A DNA stretch of 11,824 nt from the NCBI GenBank assembly GCA_026770585.1, contig MU646353.1:465835-477658 (forward strand), in the 5' to 3' direction. A model generated the notes under the pieces. It saw nothing but the letters and a program-made list of their open reading frames with translations. It searched no databases and had not been told where the DNA came from. Of this stretch, positions 1 through 4,948 are shown in pieces (the stretch's first letter is position 1; each line of letters begins with the position of its first letter). The stretch is from Baffinella frigidus (lineage: Eukaryota; Cryptophyceae; Cryptomonadales; Baffinellaceae). The translations under genes and the position numbers were made by a program.

Positions 1-122
1 TGTGGTGTGTGGTGTGTGGTGTGTGGTGTAGGGTTCATGGTGTCGGGTGTAGGGTGTAGGGTGTAGGGTGTAGGGTGTAGGGTGTAGGGTGTAAGGTTGA
101 GCGTTGCGGGTTTCGGGTGTAC
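1..122 (-). repeat. Telomere-like heptamer array, phytochrome intron 8 (partial)
   Basis: Plus strand shows about four GTGTG-type units at the edge, then about eight GGTGTAG heptamers. On the sense (minus) strand the array is CTACACC-rich. It begins immediately at the predicted donor GTACAC (122) and continues past the left edge. Confidence 0.85.
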
Positions 123-3100
123 GGCGCGCGAGATGGTACGGCGGAGGTCGGTATCCTCCGGGCGGATCGAGTCCTCATCCCCAACGAGGTTGATGAGCTC
201 GAAGCCCGCGTGGTGCGTGTCGTAGAGTGTGCGCGTGCGGTTCAGCTTCAGCTGCTCGCGCACGAACACCGGCACGTCTGTCGCGGGGTAGTGCAGCCCC
301 AGCATTGACTCGATCCCTAGGGGTTGGGGTTTGGGGTTTGGGGTTTGGGGTTTGGGGTTTGGGGTTTGGGGTTTAGTGCTTAGGGTTTAGGGTTTAGGGT
401 TTAGGGTTTAGGGTTTAGGGTTTAGGGTGTAAGGTTTAGGGCTTGGGGTTTAGGGTTGAGGGTTAAGGGTTGAGGGGTTAGGTGTTAGGGGTTGGGGAAT
501 AGGGAGTAGGGTTGAGTGTGACCCTCGTTCGCGCGCGATTCCGCCACCACCTCCCCATGCCAGTCCTCGTGGAACTTGTACCTGGTTTGGTGTTTGGTGT
601 TTGGTGTTTGGTGTTTGGTGTTTGGTGTTTGGTGTTTGGTGTTTGGTGTTTGGTGTTTGGTGTTTGGTTTTTGGTGTTGAGGGTTAAGGGCTTAGAATTT
701 TAGGGTTTGGGGTTTTAGGGGTTTAGGGTTTAGGGTTTAGGGTTTAGGGTTTAGGGTTTAGGGTTTAGGGTTTAGGGTTTAGGGTTATACGACATGACTC
801 GATCGTAGCCGATGATGAGGCGCACTTCCTGGTTCAGGGTTTAGGGTTTAGGGTTTAGGGTTTAGGGATTAAGGCGTAGGGTTTAGGGATTAAGGCGTAG
901 GGTTTAGGTTTTAGGTTTTCGGGTTAGGGTTTAGGGTTTAGGGTTTAGGGTTCAGGGTTCAGGGTTTAGGGTTCAGGGTGTTGGGTATAGGGGTTATGGT
1001 TTAGGGTCTAGGGTTTCGCCTCCGACGCGAGTTGCAGGAGGCGATCGGTCTGGAACACATCCTGCAGTTTGTCGATGGTATCGCGCACCAGCTGCGGACA
1101 ACGTACCACCGTCACCACCAACCACGCACACCCAACACACCACCGTCATGACCAACCACGCACCGTCAGGCACACGCCCCGCCACGCCACCCGACCACCG
1201 TCAAACTTTCGTCCAGCCACGCCAACCACCCACCGTCAGACATGCGCCCAGTCACACCAGCCACCCCCCGTCAGACATGCGCCCCGGCACACCGACCACC
1301 CGACCACCGTCAGGCGTGCGCCCCGGCACACCAACCGGCTAGCGGCAGGCGTGCGACCAGACAGACGCAGACAATGCGCTCTGCCGACGCCAGGCGCATC
1401 AACCTGTCCCGCAGCTGCAGCCGAGGGACAGATTGATGCGCTGCATCATACACCATACACCATACGCATCGGCAGGTTGTGGCTGGGCGCACGGCTGAGG
1501 TGGGGGGGGGCGCGGGGGTGCTAGGAACACGCAAGGCAGTCACGACCGACCGTCTGGCTTCGGCGTCCGCGTGACCGGTCACGCGGGCGTTCACGAGCCT
1601 GCCGGCGGGGCTGTTCCATACACCATACGCATCGGCAGGTTGTGGCTGGGCGCACGGCTGAGGTGGGGGGGGGCGCGGCACCAGCTCGCGCGTCGTCAAC
1701 CACACACCACACACCATACAGCATACAGCATACATGGTGCCACACCACGCTGGTGCCACACCAGGGTAATGGGTGGGGAGTCGGGTTCATGGAGGGTAAC
1801 GTGAAGGGTGTGTAGTGTGTAGTGTGTAGTGTGTAGTGTGTAGTGTGATAGGCACCACAGACGGCCCCGCCGGGGAACCGTCGCCTGCTTTTGCAAGATA
1901 CGAACCAAGATACGAACCAAGATACGAACCAGCGTGTGTTACGAACCAGCGTGTGTTGCAAGATACGAACCAGCGTGTGTTGCCCCAGTCTTTCTGCAGC
2001 CTTACAGGGGTGCCCAGCAAGGGTTCCTGTGGGAACAACTTGCTCCCGGAAGCTCTGCCTCTACGCGAGGGGCGGGCATTTCCCGCCCCGCGGCCGCAGC
2101 AGCCAGGGTCAAAAGCCGGGCACGAAAAGCGGACGGGACAAACCTGGTGGTCCTGCCACATGCCCTCGACGTTGGCGTTAGTGTTGAGCTGCTCGACCTC
2201 GAGCGCCAAGTGCCTCTCGCCCGCGGAGCTCGCTTGCGCGTTGCAGTTGCCTTTGCCATCGGGCAGGGTGAGCATCACCTGCCAGGTCCCGCGCGGGAGC
2301 GCCGGTCAGCTATCTTGATCCGGGGAAACCTATTTTTCTTCAGTTTGATGGCAAGGAAAATTACTACACAGTTCGTTCTTATTAGTAATATTAAAGCATG
2401 TATGTAGTAATTTTCCTTGCCATCAAACTAAAGAAAAATAGGGTTCCCCGGATAAATCTGCCGCCTGGCTCATGGGAGAGGCGCATGCTTCACTGCGCGC
2501 CGGGTACTGACTGAGAGAGGGGGAGAGGGAGAGAGAGGGTGAGGGGGAGAGAGAGGGAGCGAGGGAGAGGGAGAGAGCGGGAGAGAGCGGGAGCGAGCGA
2601 GAGCACGGGAAAGAGCCGACGGCGCCCCAGTCTGACAGGCAGGTACAACTGCCTGAAACCACCCCCGGGCCTGACCTGACCAAGCCTTGGTGGGGCTGGG
2701 TCAGGCGAGGGGCGGCACTGCCTGGGAGGGTCAGGCCCGGGGCAGCGACTTGCCCAGGCCCGAGGCACGAGGTCAGTCCCGGGGCGAATCGGGTTTCTAA
2801 AATGAGCCGGTATTGCAAAAGAAAAAAGTCTTATGAAGGGTGGGTCGGGGCGGGCGCGGGGCACGCACCATGTTGGTGCAATCGCTGTAGTCGTTCTGCA
2901 ACAGCTGCTGCACCGTCTCGGTGTTGACGAAGAGGGTGGACAGGTAGGAGCCGAGCAGCGCGTCTGGTTCGTGCCCGAGGATTTCCCGCACCGTCGGAGA
3001 CACGCTCACGATCTTGCCCGACTTCTTGCACACGATCAGCACCGCCACGAACCCCTGCACCTTCCCTCCCCGGTTCATCCGGTTCACCTGGGTTGGGGGT

Positions 3101-4159
3101 TTGGGTTCAGGTGTAGGGTTGAGGGTTGAGTGTTTGGTGTCTGGTGTTTGGTGTGTGGGGTTCAGGGTTTGGTGTTCAGGGTTTGGTGTTGAGAGTTTGG
3201 GGTTTAGGGTTTAGGGTTTAGGGTTTAGGGTTTAGGGTTTATGGCTTAGGGTTTTGGGTGAAGGGGTTTGGGGTTTAGGGTTTAGGGTTTAGGGTTTAGG
3301 GTCTAGGGTTTAGGGTTTAGGGCGTAGGGCTTAGGATTGAGGGATCAAGGCGTAGGGTTTGGTGTTTGGTGTTTGGTGTTTGGAGTTTGGAGTTGAGGGT
3401 TTAGATTTCAGTGTTTAGCTTTTGGGGTTATGTGTTCAGGGTTAGGGTTTAGGGTTTAGGGGTTAAGGGGTTCAGGGTTCAGGGCCCGGAGCTGGCGCGG
3501 GGTTTAAGGTTGAGGTTTTAGGTTTTGGGTTGAGGGTTAGGGTTCCGGGTTTGGAGTTTAGGGTTTGTGGTTTAGGGCTCAGGGGGGTAGGGTTCAGGGT
3601 TTAGGGCTCAGGTTCAGGGGTTATGGTTTGTGGTTCAGGGTTTAGGTGTTTGGGATTTAGGGTTAGGGGTTTAGGGTTTAGGGTTAGGGTTCCGGGTTCA
3701 GAGTTAGGGTTTAGTGTTGAGTGTTCAGTGTGAAGGGTTTGGGGTTTAGGTCTCAGGGTTTAGGACGCAGCACCCAAGCCGGCAGGTCCAGCTTCTCCTC
3801 GGGCTTCTGCACCCTGTCGCGCTTGTGGTTCTCCGCCACAAGCGCTGAGTAGTCGAACGTCGCGGCATCCTCCCGTCCCCTCGCTTTGTTCTGCGCCGCC
3901 ACTTCATCGTAGCGTTTGCTGGGGGCCCAAGGATGGTCAGCGGCGAGCCACATCATGCACCGGGGGAGCAGCGGTGCAGGGATAGGTGGACTGGTAAGAG
4001 CAGAGATCTAAGCACTCTAGCATATTCCCATTGGTCGGAGGGGGTCAGCTGGGCGGGTCGGACGGGGGGGTACTGGAGCTGAGCATCGCGCTCGAGCTGG
4101 CTTGCGATCACACGCCTGTCTCCGTCCACCTTGTGGCTTCGCGAGGCGAAGTAGTCCAT
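1..4159 (-). CDS. PHY: Phytochrome photoreceptor, 5' part of gene (8 exons, 3' end outside window)
   Basis: Gene-level model; exons in transcript order are 4159-4074, 3918-3774, 3087-2869, 2278-2144, 1091-1020, 828-791, 581-523 and 316-123. Phytochromes bind a linear tetrapyrrole in their GAF domain and switch between two light-absorbing states, signalling from the cytosol or nucleus. The 948 spliced nt encode 316 residues: an N-terminal extension (about 1-85) with a plant-like FDYS motif, an N-terminal PAS domain (about 86-195), a linker helix and the first part of GAF. GAF signatures seen are GYDRVM (Y227, D228), YKFHED.HGEVVAE and LGLHYPATDVP (the DIP-type motif, D265). The model stops just before the usual PHSCH chromophore-cysteine segment, which should be the next exon off the left edge, so I cannot say whether the cysteine is present. 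No cysteine sits before the PAS domain, unlike bacteriophytochromes. PHY and output domains are outside the window. Confidence 0.93.
123..316 (-). CDS. PHY: Phytochrome exon 8 (central GAF, DIP motif)
   Basis: Two bases plus 64 codons. It contains IESMLGLHYPATDVP, the most conserved phytochrome motif, followed by a FVREQLKLNRTRTLYD helix-strand with the conserved Arg of the NxxR pattern, and ends DLRRTISRA, equivalent to LTLCGSTLRA of plants. Acceptor is CCCTAG inside the repeat array; donor is GCC/GTACAC, where repeat sequence resumes. The residues that would follow (PHSCH in plants, with the bilin-attaching Cys) are beyond the window. Confidence 0.95.
317..522 (-). repeat. Telomere-like array forming phytochrome intron 7 (206 bp)
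   Basis: On the plus strand, about seven GGGGTTT units are followed by about seven GGTTTAG units, then mixed variants. The blocks are internally uniform, which suggests slippage or unequal exchange after a variant arose. The array fills the whole intron between exons 7 and 8. The acceptor CCCTAG at its end is one base away from the CCCTAA unit. Confidence 0.9.
523..581 (-). CDS. PHY: Phytochrome exon 7 (GAF, HGEVVAE motif)
   Basis: One base, nineteen codons and one base (59 nt). It encodes YKFHEDWHGEVVAESRANE, almost identical in pattern to the YKFHEDDHGEVVSE segment of plant phytochromes. Acceptor is CCAAACCAG at the end of a TTTGGTG-type array (read on the minus strand as CACCAAA). Donor is GAGG/GTCACA. 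Phases 2 and 1 fit exons 6 and 8 exactly. Confidence 0.94.
582..790 (-). repeat. Telomere-like array forming phytochrome intron 6 (209 bp)
   Basis: On the plus strand, a run of about eleven TTTGGTG units (587-670) is followed by about ten perfect TTTAGGG units (about 720-785). The sense-strand donor GTATAA leads straight into CCCTAAA repeats and the acceptor AACCAG ends the CACCAAA run. CTAAAC, a branch-point-like hexamer, recurs every 7 nt on the sense strand. Confidence 0.92.
791..828 (-). CDS. PHY: Phytochrome exon 6 (38-nt microexon, start of GAF)
   Basis: Twelve codons plus two bases: EVRLIIGYDRVM plus the first two bases of Ser. GYDRVM is the diagnostic phytochrome GAF entry motif. Acceptor CTGAACCAG is a variant of the flanking heptamer array; donor is GTATAA, which then runs into CCCTAAA repeats. 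The exon is an island of non-repetitive sequence between two telomere-like introns and is too short for ORF-based detection. Confidence 0.93.
829..1019 (-). repeat. Telomere-like array forming phytochrome intron 5 (191 bp)
   Basis: TTTAGGG and TTCAGGG heptamers on the plus strand, with a duplicated GGGATTAAGGCGTAGGGTTT block near 864-905. The sense-strand donor is the predicted GC site after exon 5 and the acceptor is CTGAACCAG before exon 6. Confidence 0.9.
1020..1091 (-). CDS. PHY: Phytochrome exon 5 (PAS-GAF linker helix)
   Basis: Twenty-four codons, phase 0 at both ends: a helix LVRDTIDKLQDV followed by DRLLQLASE, matching AAKAITRLQSL and ERLCDTMVQ of plant phytochromes. Acceptor TCCGCAG. 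The downstream end must lie at GAG because joining it to exon 6 gives LLQLASE-EVRLIIGYDRVM, aligned with the plant segment without gaps. The bases after GAG are GCGAAA, so this is a predicted GC-AG intron rather than GT-AG. Confidence 0.88.
1092..2143 (-). repeat. Phytochrome intron 4: tandem and dispersed short repeats
   Basis: The intron holds, on the plus strand: degenerate 25-40 bp repeats around ACCACCGTCAG and ATGCGCCC (1100-1345); a perfect 62-bp direct duplication (1454-1515 and 1617-1678); CATACACCATAC-type short repeats; GTGTGTA repeats (1807-1850); and tandem GATACGAACCAA units passing into ACGAACCAGCGTGTGTT units (1897-1980). No conserved coding segment is seen and none is needed by the protein alignment. 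Long ORFs here are products of the repeats. Confidence 0.75.
1454..1678. repeat. 62-bp perfect direct duplication
   Basis: Copies at 1454-1515 and 1617-1678 are identical, from CATACACCATACGCATCGGC to a run of nine G followed by CGCGG. Even the homopolymer length agrees, which points to a recent duplication or gene conversion. The spacer of about 100 bp is not repetitive. Confidence 0.9.
2144..2278 (-). CDS. PHY: Phytochrome exon 4 (second half of PAS domain)
   Basis: Forty-five codons, phase 0 at both ends. It starts VMLTLPDGKGN after TGGCAG and ends MWQDHQ before CAG/GTTTGT, a good consensus donor. RHLALEVEQL corresponds to the last PAS strand (IIDFEPV in plant phyA). The tail begins the helical linker that leads into GAF. 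Sequence conservation is weaker here than in the GAF exons. The exon is identified mainly by position, phase and secondary-structure pattern. Confidence 0.82.
2318..2453. mobile_element. Foldback/MITE-like element with 51-bp inverted arms
   Basis: Left arm 2318-2368 and right arm 2403-2453 are reverse complements at 49 of 51 positions, with a 34-bp AT-rich loop. Termini are ATCCGGGGAA. There is no coding capacity. A second element at 5563-5712 has the same terminal motif, and arm sequence (GTAGTAATTTTC) recurs at 7471 and 9803, so this is a family. No clear target-site duplication was found. Confidence 0.85.
2511..2604. repeat. Purine-only GA/GGGA tract
   Basis: About 90 bp of almost uninterrupted G and A on the plus strand (GAGAGAGGGGGAGAGGGAGA and variants). 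On the phytochrome sense strand it is a long polypyrimidine run. Such mirror-like tracts can form triplex DNA. Confidence 0.9.
2869..3087 (-). CDS. PHY: Phytochrome exon 3 (first half of N-terminal PAS domain)
   Basis: Seventy-three codons in phase 0. Visible PAS features are a VQGFVAVLIV beta strand (IQPFGCLLAL in plants), SGKIVSVSPTVREILGHEP and the LLGSYLSTLF segment equivalent to the plant SLF region. Acceptor is ACCCAG/GTGAAC at the end of a telomere-like array; donor is ACATG/GTGCGT. The exon ends CTNM and continues into VML at exon 4, matching the NPILV-type strand of plant phytochromes without a gap. Confidence 0.9.
3088..3773 (-). repeat. Telomere-like array forming phytochrome intron 2 (686 bp)
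   Basis: Degenerate GGGTTTA, GGGTTCA, GGTTTGG and TTTGGTG heptamers fill the intron from acceptor (ACCCAG at 3088) to donor (GTGCTG at 3773). A short GC-rich island (CCCGGAGCTGGCGCGG, about 3485-3500) is the only clearly non-repeat piece. The protein alignment leaves no room for another exon there. Confidence 0.88.
3774..3918 (-). CDS. PHY: Phytochrome exon 2 (N-terminal extension, FDYS motif)
   Basis: One base plus 48 codons. It carries FDYSALVAENHKR, matching the FDYS-K-LV motif before the PAS domain of land-plant phytochromes, and ends LDLPAW. Acceptor GGGCCCCCAG; donor TGG/GTGCTG, directly followed by telomere-like repeat. Across the exon 2/3 joint, AW-VNRMNRGGKVQ lines up residue for residue with the plant AYLQHIQKGKLIQ-type segment, which supports both splice sites. 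The distance from FDYS to the conserved Q is 35 residues, against about 34 in plant phyA as I recall it. Confidence 0.85.
3919..4073 (-). other. Phytochrome intron 1 (155 bp, ordinary sequence)
   Basis: This is a GT-AG intron of non-repetitive GC-rich sequence, inferred from phase and from the AQLH-K join. It is the one phytochrome intron without repeats. An ATG pair at 3955 could in principle start a shorter protein in the exon 2 frame, so this 5' structure needs transcript support. Confidence 0.6.
4074..4159 (-). CDS. PHY: Phytochrome exon 1 (start codon, N-terminal extension)
   Basis: Twenty-eight codons plus two bases. The ATG sits in a good Kozak context (GCGCCATGG). The segment RRVIASQLERDAQL resembles the plant phytochrome N-terminal extension (pattern IAQ-x-T-x-DAKLH). 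The chosen donor (CTCCA/GTACCC, phase 2) joins exon 2 through a split His codon, giving AQLH as in plants. An alternative donor at 4015 would add a segment ending WEYAR, but its phase does not fit the acceptor used for exon 2. Start and donor are less certain than the later exons. Confidence 0.72.
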
Positions 4160-4283
4160 GGCGCCCTCCCTGTCCCGGGGAGAACCGCACCTCCCGCCGC
4201 AACTCCGACGAGGCCGCAGCAGAAAGGGACAGAGGGGTTCGTCAGAGGAGCCCGGGGTCGAGTATCACGGACGCTACAAAAAG

Positions 4284-4297
4284 CACTTTTTAAAGTG
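4284..4297. promoter_or_regulatory. TATA-like palindrome CACTTTTTAAAGTG
   Basis: CACTTT and AAAGTG flank a TT centre. The minus strand reads CACTTTAAAAAGTG, a TATA-like AT core about 125-140 bp upstream of the phytochrome ATG. It is the most AT-rich point of the GC-rich stretch upstream of the gene. The functional role is inferred only. Confidence 0.3.
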
Positions 4298-4326
4298 TCA
4301 CGGGGGCGTTCTACTTTAATCGTGAT

Positions 4327-4442
4327 GGGGGTCAATCAAAAGTTGACGCAATGGCAGGATCCAGCGAAATCGCCCGATTCCGCCAAAAGTGGCCAGCAGT
4401 CGGCTAGCACACCCATCGGAGTTGACTTTTCGATTGACCCCC
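4327..4442. repeat. Foldback element in the shared promoter region
   Basis: Arms at 4327-4347 (GGGGGTCAATCAAAAGTTGAC) and 4421-4442 are inverted copies with one indel. The left arm continues into CAAAAGTTGACGCAATGGC, closely matching CAAAAGTTGACAAAATGGC in the foldback at 11052-11170, so the two look related. Confidence 0.7.
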
Positions 4443-4731
4443 TCGGGGAAGCTCCGTCACCTCCCCCTCGAAATTTCTGCGAACAAAACTGATCCGGAGC
4501 GCCATAACGTACGGCCTTTCGAATCCGCCAGCGCACATGCGCGCGCGACATGGCAGCACCCCGCGGCGGGCCGCCGGGTTTCGTTGGCGCGCGTGCCTCG
4601 CGCTGGCTGGTCTTCTGATCGCCTCATCGCTGCCGGGGTCCAGACCAGCGGGGCTCCAGGCTAGCGGGGCGGGATGCGGTCTGCGACTCCGAGGAGGCGC
4701 TCCAACCCCTCCTCTGCAGCGCGGCGGGAAG

Positions 4732-4948
4732 ATGCCTGCCATTGCGCCGGTGCGCACGGGGGAGCGCCCGGCCAAGACCCTGGAAGCGGTGGCGGGCCTG
4801 AACAAGGAGCTGGCCCTGACCAACGTGGTGTACCTCAGTCCATTCGACTTGGCGGCGCTCTGCGGGCCCAGTGAGGGGGCGGAGGTGAAATACGTGCAGA
4901 TCAACGGCATGATCCTTGTCGCAGGCGCGAGCGAGGCGGTGCCAGCAG
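4732..4948 (+). CDS. NSF: NSF exon 1 (start, N domain)
   Basis: Seventy-two codons plus one base, from ATG in GGGAAGATGCC to the donor GCAG/GTGTGG. It carries NKELALTNVVYLSPFDLAAL and INGMILVAG, the first two strands of the N-domain double-psi barrel. I chose the 4732 ATG because animal, fungal and plant NSF have short N-termini. The same frame is open upstream to an ATG at 4537, adding 65 residues with an Arg-rich start, a hydrophobic ACLALAGLLIASSL stretch and a GLRLRGG motif. That looks like a signal or targeting peptide and may be real. Confidence 0.88.

Larger units (their letters stand above)
2279..2868 (-). other. Phytochrome intron 3 (590 bp)
   Basis: The intron contains a 136-bp foldback (2318-2453), a purine-rich GA tract (2511-2604) and GC-rich CAGGCCCGGGG-type short repeats near 2640-2780. 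No coding segment is recognised. The PAS alignment is continuous across exons 3 and 4, so no exon is missing. Confidence 0.75.
4160..4731. promoter_or_regulatory. Divergent intergenic region, putative bidirectional promoter
   Basis: This is the region between the phytochrome ATG (4159, minus) and the downstream NSF ATG (4732, plus). If NSF starts at the upstream in-frame ATG (4537) the gap shrinks to 377 bp. It contains a TATA-like palindrome near 4284-4297 and a foldback at 4327-4442. Transcription start sites cannot be read from the sequence. Co-regulation of the two genes is possible but not shown. Confidence 0.6.

Noticed and set aside
512-703. Open frame reading FGVWCLVFGVW repeats
   Set aside because: It is a translation of the TTTGGTG array on the antisense strand of phytochrome exon 7 and intron 6.
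322-790. CRISPR-like regular repeats
   Set aside because: Seven-base units without unique spacers in a eukaryotic intron; not a CRISPR array.
1-1019. Chromosome end (true telomere)
   Set aside because: Arrays are degenerate, interrupted by conserved exons and repeated elsewhere in the window, so they are internal.
1521-2318. Several overlapping open frames of 74-163 codons on both strands
   Set aside because: They run through tandem repeats (Thr-His-Tyr and Tyr-Glu-Pro repeats). Only the 2144-2278 segment on the minus strand fits the phytochrome alignment.
3480-3505. Possible extra microexon in the GC-rich island of phytochrome intron 2
   Set aside because: Exons 2 and 3 already join without a gap against plant phytochromes, and no conserved residues are encoded there.
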